Below, piece by piece: positions 1 to 13,148 of a stretch of 54,339 nucleotides of DNA. The translations under genes and the position numbers were made by a program. Source of the stretch: Rhodospirillales bacterium (lineage in GTDB: Bacteria > Pseudomonadota > Alphaproteobacteria > Geminicoccales > Geminicoccaceae); NCBI GenBank assembly GCA_015490605.1, contig WFXL01000152.1, positions 1-54,339 of the forward strand. The letters run 5' to 3'. The notes below the pieces were generated by a model. The model made no database searches. It saw only the letters and a list, made by a program, of their open reading frames with translations, and had not been told where the DNA came from. Numbering within the stretch: position 1 is the first letter of the stretch; each line of letters begins with the position of its first letter.

Positions 1-428
1 ACATCACTGCCCTCGCCCGTCATTTCGCCCGCCGTTTCGCCCGCCTCAACGGCCTGCCGGAACGGCTGCCGGACGAGGCCGCGCTCGCCCGCCTGAGGGC
101 CCACACCTGGCCGGGCAATGTCCGGGAACTCGAGAACTGCCTCCACCGGGCCGTACTGCTGGCGAGCGGCGATCACATCGGTCCCGAGGCCATCCTCCTG
201 GACGGCCCGGCGCCCGACCCGGCTCCGAGCCCGGTGGCTACCAATGCGCCCCTGGCCTGCCGGCCGCTTGCTGAGATCGAGCGCGAGGCCATTCTTCGCA
301 CCCTTGAGCGCACCCACGGCAACCGCACCCGCGCGGCCGAGCTTCTCGGCATCTCCATCCGCACCCTGCGCAACAAGCTGCGCCAGTATGCCGAGGCCGG
401 CATCGCCGTGCCGCCGGCGCGAGGCTGA
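1..428 (+). CDS. flbD: Sigma-54-dependent response regulator, C-terminal part (FlbD-like)
   Basis: The window opens inside this gene; the readable frame begins at base 3. What remains is the end of the AAA+ sigma-54 activator domain, with the WPGNVRELEN motif that closes this domain, then a proline-rich linker and a Fis-type helix-turn-helix (HGNRTRAAELLGISIRTLRNKL). Such proteins activate sigma-54 promoters through enhancer-bound oligomers. The immediate neighbour is flhA, and in alphaproteobacteria the class III flagellar regulator FlbD sits in that place, so FlbD is the best identity. The receiver and most of the AAA+ core lie outside the window, so whether the receiver is canonical cannot be judged. 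Another NtrC-family regulator remains possible. Confidence 0.8.
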   Translation, partial: ITALARHFARRFARLNGLPERLPDEAALARLRAHTWPGNVRELENCLHRAVLLASGDHIGPEAILLDGPAPDPAPSPVATNAPLACRPLAEIEREAILRTLERTHGNRTRAAELLGISIRTLRNKLRQYAEAGIAVPPARG

Positions 429-440
429 GGAGGCCCGTCC

Positions 441-2540
441 ATGCACGCCCTGGCCGGTCTCCTCCCACCGCGGCTTGTGGGCTGGTTGCGCCGTGGCGCC
501 GGCCAGCGGGACATTCTCTTCGGCCTGGGCGTGGTCGCCATCCTGGTGGTGCTGATCCTGCCGATCCCGACGGCGCTCTTGGACGTGTTGCTGGCGGTGT
601 CGCTGGGCTTCGCGGTGCTGGTGCTGCTCACCACCATGTTCGTCACCCGGCCGCTGGACTTCAGCGCCTTCCCCACGGTGCTGCTGGTGGCCACCATGCT
701 GCGGCTTGCCCTCAATCTCGCCTCCACCCGGCTGATCCTGGCCCAGGGCCATGAGGGGCCCACCGCCGCCGGCGAGGTGATCGCCGCCTTCGGCGGCTTC
801 GTCATGCAGGGCAATGTGGTGATCGGCCTGATCGTGTTCGCGATCCTGGTGATCGTGAACTTCGTGGTGATCACCAAGGGCTCCGGCCGCATCGCCGAGG
901 TGGCGGCGCGCTTTACCCTCGATGCCATGCCCGGCAAGCAGATGGCCATCGATGCCGATCTCTCCGCCGGGCTCATCGATGAGGAGACCGCCCGCCGCCG
1001 CCGGCGCGAGCTCGAGGAAGAGGCGGCCTTTTACGGAGCCATGGATGGTGCCGCCAAGTTCGTGCGCGGCGATGCCATCGCCGGCCTGCTGATCACCGCC
1101 ATCAATCTGGTGGGCGGGCTGGTGGTGGGGGTGGTGCAGATGGGCGTCGACCCCGCCCAGGCGATGCGCACCTATTCGGTGCTCACCATCGGCGACGGCC
1201 TCGTCTCCCAGATTCCGGCGCTGGTGATCTCCACCGCCGCCGGCATGCTGGTCTCCAAGGGTGGCACCCAGGGGCGCGCTGATGAGGCGCTGTTCGGCCA
1301 GCTCGGCGCCAACCCCCGCGCCTTGGCCATGACCGCCGCGCTGGTGGCAATCCTGGCGCTGCTGCCGGGCCTGCCGGCCTGGCCCTTCCTGCTGTTGGCG
1401 GCTGGCCTCGGTCTGCTGGCGCGCCACCTCGCCCGCCGCCAGCAGCAAGAGGCCACCACCGAAGCCGCCAGCGAGAGCCCCCGGGAGACCCGCGAGGCGC
1501 CGACCGCCGACGACCCGCTGCGGGCGCTTGCCATCGATCCGGTGCGGCTGGAGCTGGGCTATGGGCTGCTGCCGCTGGTGGATCGCGGCGAGGGGGCGAG
1601 CCTGCCCGACCAGATCCGCGCGCTTCGCCGGCAGCTCGCGGCCGAACTCGGCTTCCTCATGCCGGCGGTGCGCATCCAGGACAACATCCAGCTGCCCGCC
1701 GACACCTATGTGATCCGGGTCAAGGAGCTCGAGGCCGGCCGCGGCGAGGTTCGCCCCAACATGCTGCTGGTGATGAACCCGCGCGGCGATGAGATCGAGC
1801 TTCCGGGCGAGGATACCCGCGAGCCCACCTTCGGCCTGCCGGCCCGCTGGGTAGCACCACGCCACCGCGACGAGGCCCTGGCGCGGGGCTATACGGTGGT
1901 GGATGCGGCCACCGTCATCACCACCCACCTGACCGAGATCGTCAAGGACCATCTGGCGGAGCTCCTGGGCTTCGCCGAGACCCGGCGGCTCCTGGACGCG
2001 CTCCCCGAAGAGAGCCGCAAGCTGGTGGACGAGCTGGTGCCGTCCCGCCTCACCCTCACCGAGATCCAACGGGTGCTTCAGGGTCTTCTGGCCGAGCGCG
2101 TGTCCATCCGCGATCTGCCCACCATCCTCGAGGCCATCGCCGAGGCGGTACAGCACACCCGCAGCACCCTGCGCCTGATCGAACATGTGCGCAGCCGGCT
2201 TGCGCGTCAGATCAGCTTCGCCTGCCGCGGGCCCGGCGGCTATGTGCCGGTGGTCACGCTCTCGCCCGAGTGGGAGGAGGCCTTCCACAATGCCCTCACC
2301 GGCCCCGAGGACGAGCGCGTGCTCGACATGCCGCCGGACCGCATCCAAGCCTTCCTTCAGCGGCTGCGTGAGGTGTTCGAGGGGCTTGCCGCCCGTGGCG
2401 AGCTGCCGGTGCTGGTCACCTCGCCCACCATCCGCCCCTATGTGCGCTCGGTAGTGGAGCGCGCCCGCCCGGCCACGGTGGTGATCAGCCACGCCGAGAT
2501 CCACCCGCGGGTGCGCATCCGCGTCCTCGGGCAGGTGTAG
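441..2540 (+). CDS. flhA: Flagellar biosynthesis protein FlhA
   Basis: FlhA forms the ring-like export gate of the flagellar type III secretion system in the inner membrane; its cytoplasmic nonamer docks chaperone-substrate complexes. The 699-residue product has the usual length. Residues about 28-330 carry repeated hydrophobic segments, and the conserved FHIPEP-family loop is visible around residues 143-176 (ITKGSGRIAEVAARF, DAMPGKQMAID). The C-terminal half is the soluble substrate-docking domain. The ATG is preceded by a GAGGAGG ribosome site at good spacing. The gene follows the flbD-like regulator by 12 bases and precedes flhF by 3, so they are probably cotranscribed. No damage is seen. 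Confidence 0.97.
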   Translation: MHALAGLLPPRLVGWLRRGAGQRDILFGLGVVAILVVLILPIPTALLDVLLAVSLGFAVLVLLTTMFVTRPLDFSAFPTVLLVATMLRLALNLASTRLILAQGHEGPTAAGEVIAAFGGFVMQGNVVIGLIVFAILVIVNFVVITKGSGRIAEVAARFTLDAMPGKQMAIDADLSAGLIDEETARRRRRELEEEAAFYGAMDGAAKFVRGDAIAGLLITAINLVGGLVVGVVQMGVDPAQAMRTYSVLTIGDGLVSQIPALVISTAAGMLVSKGGTQGRADEALFGQLGANPRALAMTAALVAILALLPGLPAWPFLLLAAGLGLLARHLARRQQQEATTEAASESPRETREAPTADDPLRALAIDPVRLELGYGLLPLVDRGEGASLPDQIRALRRQLAAELGFLMPAVRIQDNIQLPADTYVIRVKELEAGRGEVRPNMLLVMNPRGDEIELPGEDTREPTFGLPARWVAPRHRDEALARGYTVVDAATVITTHLTEIVKDHLAELLGFAETRRLLDALPEESRKLVDELVPSRLTLTEIQRVLQGLLAERVSIRDLPTILEAIAEAVQHTRSTLRLIEHVRSRLARQISFACRGPGGYVPVVTLSPEWEEAFHNALTGPEDERVLDMPPDRIQAFLQRLREVFEGLAARGELPVLVTSPTIRPYVRSVVERARPATVVISHAEIHPRVRIRVLGQV

Positions 2541-2543
2541 GCC

Positions 2544-3470
2544 ATGCGGTTGCGCGTGTTCGAGGCTCCCACCCTGCAGCAGGCGCTCGCGGCCATGCGC
2601 CGGGAGCTGGGACCGGACGCGGTCATCCTCGGCACGCGCGAGGGGCCCCATGGAGCCCGGGTGACGGCCGCACGGGCGGTGGTCGAGCCCCCGCCGGCGC
2701 GCCTGCTGGAGGTGGAGCCCACCGCGGTGGCGGCCGCCCTCGCGCGCCATCTCGGAGCTCACCGCCTGCTGGAGTCCCACCGCCGGCGCCTGCTGGAGGC
2801 TGCGGAGGCCAGCGGACTGGCCGAAGCCGAGGCGGCCCTGGCCCACGCCTTGGCTCAGCTCGGCCGCTTTACCGCGCCCGAGGTGGTGGCGCGCGGCCGT
2901 TGGGCGCTGGTGGGACCGCCGGGCTCTGGCCGCACCACCCTCCTTGCGCGCATGGCCGCCGCCGCCCGGCTCGCCGGCACGGCTGTGCGCACCGCCTCGC
3001 TGGATCTCGAGCGCGCCGGTGTGCGGGCGCGGACGGAAGCGCTGCTGATGCCGCTGGGGCTCAGGCTCGAGCCGGTGGAGGCGGCAGCTGCTGGCGAGGC
3101 GGCGCTGGTGCTGGTGGACACCGCTGGTGTTGATCCCTTCGAGGGTGCTGCCCTCGCACGCCTTGCCTCCATCCTCGAACGGTTTCGGCTGGCGCCGCTG
3201 CTGGTCCTGCCCGCCGCCCAGGACGCCCTCGATGCCTTCGAGATCGCCTCCAACTTCCGTGCCCTCGGCTGCGAACACGCGCTCATCACCCGGCTCGATA
3301 CCGTCCGCCGCCTGGGCGGGGTCGTCGGCCTGCTGGCGGCGGGACCGGCGCTGGTGGGAGCCACCGCAAGCCCCCGGCTCGCCCACGGAATCCGGCCACT
3401 CACCCCGGCGGCTCTCGCCCGCCTTCTGATCCGTCTCTCACCATCCGATCTCCAGGAGAGCGATCCATGA
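2544..3470 (+). CDS. flhF: FlhF-like SRP-family GTPase with Arg in the P-loop
   Basis: FlhF is an SRP-type GTPase that marks the site of flagellum assembly. This 308-residue protein has the N-terminal segment typical of the family (ELGPDAVILGTREG) and a G domain from about residue 119. Visible G motifs are the P-loop GPPGSGRTT (residues 124-132), DTAG (192-195) and TRLD (249-252). The P-loop lysine expected in GxxGxGKT is Arg130, read directly from codon CGC. The G4 motif has Arg where TKLD is usual; as I recall, that variant also occurs in other alphaproteobacterial FlhF. The gene lies between flhA and flhG and overlaps flhG by 4 bases, which supports the identity despite the substitution. 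GTP binding may be weakened. Confidence 0.9.
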   Translation: MRLRVFEAPTLQQALAAMRRELGPDAVILGTREGPHGARVTAARAVVEPPPARLLEVEPTAVAAALARHLGAHRLLESHRRRLLEAAEASGLAEAEAALAHALAQLGRFTAPEVVARGRWALVGPPGSGRTTLLARMAAAARLAGTAVRTASLDLERAGVRARTEALLMPLGLRLEPVEAAAAGEAALVLVDTAGVDPFEGAALARLASILERFRLAPLLVLPAAQDALDAFEIASNFRALGCEHALITRLDTVRRLGGVVGLLAAGPALVGATASPRLAHGIRPLTPAALARLLIRLSPSDLQESDP

Positions 3471-4204
3471 GTCGCATGGTGGCCATCGCCTCAGGCAAGG
3501 GAGGCGTGGGCAAGACCTTCCTTTCGGCGACCCTCGGCCATGCGCTGGTCCGGCGCGGGCGTCGCTGTCTCGTCTTCGACGGCGACCTTGGCCTTGCCAA
3601 TCTCGACGTTCAGCTGGGCGTAGCGGCCTCGGCCGACCTCGGCCAGGTGCTCCGGGGACAGCTCGATCTCGCCGAGGTGGTGGTGCACCACCGCCCCACC
3701 GGCCTCGATCTGGTGGTGGGGCGCTCCGGCTCGGGCCTGTTCGCCGGCCTGCCGCCCGCACGGGTGGCGGCACTGGCCGCCCGCCTGCGGGAACTCGCCC
3801 GCGACTATGATGTGGTGCTGCTGGATCTCGCCGCCGGCATCGAACCCCCCTGTCGGGTGCTGGCACGAGCGGCCGACGAGGTGCTGGTGGTGACCACCGA
3901 GGAGCCTACCGCCCTCACCGATGCCTATGCGTTCCTCAAGGTGGCCTGCGACCGCCGGCGGCCGGTGGGGGTGGTGGTCAATTTCGCCGACGACCTCGCC
4001 CGCGGGCGCGAGACCTATGAGGCCCTGGCCCGCGCCTGCCGCCAGTTTCTCGGCCTCGAGCCACGGCTCGTGGGGATCATCCGCCGTGACCCAAGGGTGG
4101 CGGATGCGCTGCGCGCCCAGATGCCGTTCCTGCTGCGCCATCCCCAGAGCGTGGTGGCGGAGGATGTGGAGGGACTGGTGAGGGCCCTGGCGTCGGGAGC
4201 GTGA
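3467..4204 (+). CDS. flhG: Flagellar number regulator FlhG/FleN, MinD-like ATPase
   Basis: A ParA/MinD-type ATPase that partners FlhF and limits flagellar number. The deviant Walker A motif KGGVGKT is at residues 11-17, followed by FDGDLGLANLDVQLG, typical of FleN/FlhG, and a Walker B-like VLLDLAAGI. At 245 residues it starts directly at the Walker strand; the first possible start in this frame is the ATG that overlaps flhF (ATGA). It therefore has no N-terminal DQAxxLR activator helix like that of B. subtilis FlhG; P. aeruginosa FleN also lacks it. It is the last gene of the flagellar run, and a 1-kb gene-free stretch follows. Confidence 0.92.
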   Translation: MSRMVAIASGKGGVGKTFLSATLGHALVRRGRRCLVFDGDLGLANLDVQLGVAASADLGQVLRGQLDLAEVVVHHRPTGLDLVVGRSGSGLFAGLPPARVAALAARLRELARDYDVVLLDLAAGIEPPCRVLARAADEVLVVTTEEPTALTDAYAFLKVACDRRRPVGVVVNFADDLARGRETYEALARACRQFLGLEPRLVGIIRRDPRVADALRAQMPFLLRHPQSVVAEDVEGLVRALASGA

Positions 4205-5245
4205 GAGGCGGCAACGGAAGTCACCGGCGGTCCATCGGAGCGGGTGGTCCAGCTCGGTGGTGGCGGTCGAAGGGAATGGCCCCTGGCGCCCTGCCCTGAT
4301 GACAACCCCCCACCGTCGCCGAGCGACGGGCGATGGGCTTAGGACAAATGCGGACCCGTGGGCCTGCGATGGCCGAACGGGAACGATGGCTCTGCAGCCG
4401 GTGGACGGTGACGGCGGCGCCAACACCCGCCGGGACCAGAGGATGGCCGGTCCCGCGAGAGCCTCCCGGCCCGAGCGCCCACGGCTGCTGCCGAGGGCCG
4501 AGCCACCCGATCCATGGCTGGCAACCGGGCGTGGGAAGGGGGCAGGCCGGTGGCAAGGACTCCCCGGCGCCCCAACACGGCGGGCGTGCGCACCTGCAGG
4601 TCCGTGCCGGCCACGTGCATGCCGCGTCGATTCGCCGGGTATCGCCCCCCCCGGGTGACCGGCGTCCGCCGGAGGGTGACGGCTGCCGGCGCATGGCTAC
4701 CTGTGGGCGACCGCGATCCGTGCAGAATACCAGACCTCTGCTGCCACGGCGCACAATGCCGCCGCCCGGGAGAGCCGAGCGTGGCCATGGCGTGTCCGCC
4801 CCCCTACTGCGGTGCACGCGAAGGGCGATATGCCTTGGCTGTGCGGAGCTGCGGTCCCAAGGCGCTTCGTGCCACACGCGGGAGCCCATCCTTGACCTTG
4901 CGGATTGGGCTCTCCGTCCCGGGCCCCGGCGCGATGTGGCCACACCGCGCCCGCCGGTCTGTCGACCGGCCGAACCCGGCCTCCCACGTCCGATGCCATC
5001 CATCCTGGATCGCCGTCCCCCGTTGACAGCCTCCGTGCGGGGAGCGGGAGGGACGGCACCCCGCCGGCAGCGCGGGCGGGAGCGGATGAATCAGGTGACC
5101 CGGCTGGCGGTTGCGCCCGCAAGCACCATCGGCTAAAGCGCGCGCCCGGAGCCGGGGGGACACGACCGGTCACCCTCCGGTATGTGTTGCCGCCTGCCCG
5201 TCGCGCCATCGAAGAGCCGGACAAAAGCCAGGAGGCCCCGCGCCG
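4205..5245. other. 1.04-kb intergenic stretch without a credible gene
   Basis: Between flhG and livH no reading frame looks like a protein. The listed ORFs on both strands translate to Pro/Arg/Gly-rich peptides without domains, as expected for chance ORFs in GC-rich DNA. I found no T-tracted terminator hairpin. A TTGACA hexamer occurs at 5023-5028, but nothing resembling a -10 box lies 16-18 bases downstream. The livH promoter probably lies in the last 200 bases, but I cannot place it. The stretch is unusually long for this compact window. Confidence 0.6.
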
Positions 5246-8327
<3,082 letters not shown>

Positions 8328-8328
<1 letters not shown>

Positions 8329-9038
8329 TGCTGGAGGTGCAGGACGTCCACACCCACTACGGCCACATCGAGGCCCTCAAGGGGGTGACGCTCGAGGTGC
8401 GCCGCGGCGAGATCGTCACCATCATCGGCGCCAATGGCGCCGGCAAGACCACCCTGCTCATGACCATCTGCGGCGATCCGCGCGCGAGCGCCGGCCGCAT
8501 CCGGCTCGATGGCGAGGATATCACCCATCTGCCCACCTGGGAGATTGTCCGCCGCGGCGTCGCCCATGCGCCTGAGGGGCGACGCATCTTCCCGCGGATG
8601 ACGGTGCTCGAGAACCTCAAGATGGGCGCCACCGTCAATGGCGAGCAGTGGTTCGAGGAGGACGTGGAGCAGGTGTTCGCCCTGTTCCCGCGCCTCAAGG
8701 AGCGGCTGCATCAGCGCGGCGGCACCCTCTCGGGCGGGGAGCAGCAGATGCTCGCCATCGGCCGCGCCCTGATGGCCCGCCCCCGGCTGCTGCTGCTGGA
8801 CGAGCCATCCCTGGGGCTCGCCCCCAATCTGGTGCAGCAGATCTTCCGCGCCATCGTCGAGATCAACCGCAGCCGCGGCCTCACCATCCTGCTGGTGGAG
8901 CAGAACGCCTTCCAGGCGCTGAGGATCGCCCATCGCGGCTATGTGCTGGCCACCGGCGAAGTGGTGCTGCAGGGAACGGGCCGGGAACTTCTGGCCAATC
9001 CCGAGGTGCGCGCGGCCTATCTCGAGGGCGGACACTGA
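8328..9038 (+). CDS. livF: Branched-chain amino acid ABC transporter ATPase LivF
   Basis: Second nucleotide-binding subunit, 236 residues from the ATG at 8328; a GTG one codon earlier (8325) is an equally possible start. Walker A is [11 protein letters not shown], the signature [15 protein letters not shown] and Walker [14 protein letters not shown], followed by [12 protein letters not shown]. These are all typical of LivF. The stop of livG and this start share bases (TGATG). With livH, livM and livG this gives a full translocation unit, but no periplasmic binding protein is encoded in the window. Confidence 0.95.
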
Positions 9039-9049
9039 GGGAGGCGGTG

Positions 9050-9415
9050 ATGGCAAATTGGTTTGGCACCTCCTGGCCGGTGTTCCTGGGACTCACGGTG
9101 GTGCTGGCGGGCGGCGCGTCGGCGCTCGCCGGCCGGGCCATCGCCCAGAACTGGAAGCCCGCCTGGCATGTAGCCCTGGCCGCCCTCGGGCTGGCCCTGG
9201 CCGACCGGTTTCTGGTCTACGCCCTGTTCGAGGGCGAGCTTCTTTACCTTCCCGGTTTCCTCACGTCTTACGCGGTCCAGCTCGCCCTCGGCCTGCTCGC
9301 CTGGCGCATCGCCCGGGTGGAGGCGATGGTGCGCCAATACCCCTGGCTCTACCGCAAGGCCTCGCCCTTCCACTATGTCCCCATCGGCCCCGAGGCCGAG
9401 GCCGGCCGGGGCTAG
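9050..9415 (+). CDS. Small membrane protein of liv operon (DUF6867-like)
   Basis: A 121-residue protein starting at ATG 9050, with GGGAGG upstream and 11 bases after livF. It begins [20 protein letters not shown] and has about three hydrophobic segments (roughly residues 9-28, 37-57 and 70-90), then a conserved-looking tail ([17 protein letters not shown]). From memory, this pattern matches the uncharacterised DUF6867 family found beside liv genes in alphaproteobacteria; no database was consulted. Position and cotranscription suggest a membrane partner or accessory of the transporter. Its function is unknown. Confidence 0.75.
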   Translation: MANWFGTSWPVFLGLTVVLAGGASALAGRAIAQNWKPAWHVALAALGLALADRFLVYALFEGELLYLPGFLTSYAVQLALGLLAWRIARVEAMVRQYPWLYRKASPFHYVPIGPEAEAGRG

Positions 9416-9426
9416 TCCGCCATCCT

Positions 9427-10521
<1,095 letters not shown>

Positions 10522-10644
10522 GGCAGGCCTCCCCGCGACGGCCGCTCCCAGACTGGCGGGAGCCGGCGCGGCGGTAAAGGGATGTGGCGTTAACCTCTGG
10601 GTAAGGAAGAGATGGCAGGATGGCGGTGGTCTCTGGAGATGGCC

Positions 10645-11862
10645 ATGGCCACCGTCGAAGCCGCCCCAAGCCCCACCGTGGTGCGCCCGCGCTATCTGGC
10701 CCGCTTTCGCTGCCTCGGCAGCGACTGCCCCGATGACTGCTGCCATGGCTGGGGGGTGGAGGTCGATCGCACGACCCGCCGCCAATGGGAGCGCCACCCC
10801 GACCCCGCCTGGCGCACCCGGCTGCGGCAGGCGATCCGCCGCCATCCCGGCGGCAAGGTCAAACTCCGGCTCGAGCGTAACGGGCGCTGCCCGTTCCTGG
10901 CCGAGGACGGCCTCTGCGAGGTCCATCGCCGCCTCGGCCACGAGGCCCTGCCCCTCACCTGCCGCACCTTTCCCCGGCGCCACACCACCCTGGGCCAGGG
11001 GGTGGTGCTGGAAGCCGCCACATTGGCCTGCCCCGAGATCGCCCGGATTCTGATCGAGGATCCCGCGGCCCTGGTGGATGAGGAACGGCCGGTGCCGCTG
11101 CTGCCTGCCGACCCGCCGGGCTCGCTCGCGCATGGCTTTGCCGCCCTCGATCGGCTGCTGCTGCGGGATCTGGTGCTGCGCATCCTCAGCGCCCATCAGC
11201 GGCCGTGGCCAGCGCGGCTGGCGCTGCTGCGGATCGCGGTGGACGACATGGTGGCGGCCTTCCGCGCGGGGCGTCCGCTTGTGGCCGTGGCCGAGGCGGT
11301 GGAGGCGGTGCTGGCCACACCCGCCCTTGAGGAGCTGGCCCCACCACCGCCCGCCGAGGATGAGGTGGTGCTCCTGCAGATGCCGCTGGTGCGCGCCTTC
11401 CTTGCTCAGGTGACTCGTGGGGCGGCGCTGGATCCGCAGCGCGCAGGCCTGCTGGTCACCACCCTGGTGCGGCTGCGGGAGTCGGGTCTGACGCCCAGGG
11501 AACTGAGCGCTCGCGCGCGGGCGGGTGAGGGGGCGTGTGTACGGCCCCTGTTCGCCCAGCATCCGCACCTGCCGGGCAACCTCCTGGGCGGGCTGCTGCT
11601 GCAGGGCGGCCTGCCGCCGGAGGATCCGACAGCCCTCGAACGCTGTCTGTGGCACGCGGCGTATGGCTTTGCCCTCTGGCGCTTCCTGTTGGCGCTGGAG
11701 CCCGACGACGAGGAGACGGCGCTGCGGCGACGGGCGGTGACCCTCGCCTATCAGCTGGCCCGCTATCTGTTCCACAACCGCCGCTGGCTCGAGGAGCTCC
11801 ACCGCCACTATGAGACAGCTGGCCTGTGTCGCGCGCCCCTGTGGTTCGCGCTGCTGCGCTAG
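10645..11862 (+). CDS. fliB: FliB-like flagellin N-methyllysine transferase
   Basis: FliB methylates lysines on flagellin. The N-terminal part shows the family's cysteine-rich signature: RFRCLGSDCPDDCCHGWGVEVD, then GRCPFLAEDGLCEVH, LGHEALPLTCRTFPR and a later ATLACPEIARIL. Together these probably bind an iron-sulfur cluster. The remaining 250 residues are helical and less conserved. Three start codons compete: 10612, 10639 and 10645. I favour 10645, with GGAG 6 bases upstream, because codons before it (GCA, GGA, TCT) are atypical here; AAGGA also precedes 10612. It stands alone, divergent from the PotA-like gene, 6 kb from the flagellar genes. Confidence 0.8.
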   Translation: MATVEAAPSPTVVRPRYLARFRCLGSDCPDDCCHGWGVEVDRTTRRQWERHPDPAWRTRLRQAIRRHPGGKVKLRLERNGRCPFLAEDGLCEVHRRLGHEALPLTCRTFPRRHTTLGQGVVLEAATLACPEIARILIEDPAALVDEERPVPLLPADPPGSLAHGFAALDRLLLRDLVLRILSAHQRPWPARLALLRIAVDDMVAAFRAGRPLVAVAEAVEAVLATPALEELAPPPPAEDEVVLLQMPLVRAFLAQVTRGAALDPQRAGLLVTTLVRLRESGLTPRELSARARAGEGACVRPLFAQHPHLPGNLLGGLLLQGGLPPEDPTALERCLWHAAYGFALWRFLLALEPDDEETALRRRAVTLAYQLARYLFHNRRWLEELHRHYETAGLCRAPLWFALLR

Positions 11863-12613
11863 GCGCAGGGGAGACACCGACACCGGGGTACGCGGGTGGA
11901 GCGCGGCGTCGGTGACACTCGCGTGGGCGCGCCCGGAGCGGCGAGTGAGGCCAAGGGGGATGGCGTTCGGCTTACGACGCTTGCCTGCGCACGCAGGGGG
12001 GCAGCCATGGCCATGAACGCTTTAACGCGCACGCGTCGCTCGCCTGCGCACGCAGGCGAGGGTCAGGAGATGCCGCCGGCGATGGCCGGGCAGATGCGCG
12101 CGCCTTCGCGCGCAGGGGGAGTGTGGCTTGGCGACCTCTGACCACATCGCGGGCGGCCGCTCGCCTCCGCACGCAGGGGCGTGTTGTGGTGGTCCACGGG
12201 CGGGATCCTCGTCGCGGTCCGGGCCCTCACGGCACGGCACGAGGCGCTGCTCGCGCACGCGTGGGAACATCAAATCCGGCCCAATAACCGCCGGGGAATG
12301 AAGCCGCTACTCGCGCACGTGTGGGATCATCATCGACGTTGCCTGCCGTGCCCGGCTGTGGGTAGTCCCACAGCACGCAGCGGGAACATCCGGACGATCC
12401 TGCCAACCCATGCGGCGGCTGGCGGCCGACTATGGGCGAGAACGGTGGCACCCGCACGCCTCCGCCCACCACGCCGGGGCTTGGTGGGCAAAGCGACGAT
12501 CGCGGCGTGTCTGGCGCCACAGCGCGCCGGGCGCCGCTGGCACCATCCGGCCGGATGTGGGCACTGCCCTTGACGGGCTTTGGGCGGCTGCCTAAATGCG
12601 GGCTCGCCTTTAG
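11863..12613. other. Gene-free region between fliB and tRNA-Asp
   Basis: No protein-like frame is visible on either strand. Its middle holds the hairpin repeats described separately. Bases 11863-11977 include a GGGCGCGCCC palindrome near 11925 that falls one period before the first clear repeat, possibly a further eroded unit. Bases 12396-12613 lead to the tRNA and show no recognisable promoter. ORFs here translate to low-complexity Arg/Pro/Gly peptides. Confidence 0.6.
11978..12395. repeat. Degenerate ~60-bp-period hairpin repeats, CRISPR-like relic
   Basis: Seven related units of about 28 bases carry a short inverted repeat around a GCAC core. The core hexamers (GCACGC or variants) start at 11989, 12048, 12108, 12169, 12255, 12315 and 12373, giving steps of 59, 60, 61, 86, 60 and 58 bases. 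Units 1 and 2 share CCTGCGCACGCAGG; unit 2 has 8-base arms. Units 5-7 share GGGAACATC or GGGATCATC after the hairpin. Repeat size, roughly 32-base unique intervals and the hairpin resemble type I-E CRISPR units, but the repeats differ too much for an active array. No cas genes are in the window. A family of REP-like hairpins is the alternative. Confidence 0.45.
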
Positions 12614-12690
<77 letters not shown>

Positions 12691-13091
12691 CATCTCCTTT
12701 CCGTCGCCTGCCGCCAGCGCATTCCGCGGCGCGGAGGGTTCCTGCCGGGGGGCCGGGGCCGTCGGTAAGTCCGCACATCGGGGCTATTCGTTCGAGCAAG
12801 TCCCGGCCGTGGTCACGGGCGCGGATGATCCACGCGCACGTCTGCCCCTTGCGAAACCCACTGCCCGCATCGGTTTCCGGACGGGATTGGAACCACGTCA
12901 GAGCCATCCGGGCCGGGTGACGGCACCGTCGGGGCCGGCAGACCGGCGCACCGGCACCCCACGACCACCGGCCGTGCCCCTCCGCTTCCGGCCGGGCGGC
13001 CACGGTTCGCCTCCGCCTGGCGGGCGTCGGGGGCGTGCCCTTTGGGCCATACCTACCCCATGGAATGGCGAGCATTCTTGCTTTTCATAGG

Positions 13092-13115
13092 GTTGTTCCG
13101 TTGCATCGGAGCAAC
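13092..13115. promoter_or_regulatory. Inverted repeat upstream of the nuo promoter
   Basis: The sequence GTTGTTCCG-TTGCAT-CGGAGCAAC has 9-base arms with one mismatch (a G-T wobble in RNA). It ends 33 bases before the predicted -35 box, a usual place for an activator site. There is no T-run after it, so a terminator is unlikely. I do not recognise a known operator. Confidence 0.4.
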
Positions 13116-13148
13116 ACCTGCCCGATCGGGCTGCTACCACCTGTCCGC

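Noticed and set aside
5023-5028. TTGACA as a -35 box for livH
   Set aside because: No -10-like hexamer occurs 16-18 bases downstream; the following DNA is G-rich.
4333-5136. 267-residue plus-strand ORF between flhG and livH
   Set aside because: The translation is Arg/Pro/Gly-rich and shows no domain; there is no convincing ribosome site.
10522-11883. N-terminal extension of the PotA-like ORF on the minus strand
   Set aside because: It is antisense to fliB, and a GTG with a strong ribosome site at 10521 gives a normal family start.
11978-12395. An active CRISPR array
   Set aside because: The repeats differ too much from each other, one step is 86 bases, and no cas genes are visible; a relic is more likely.
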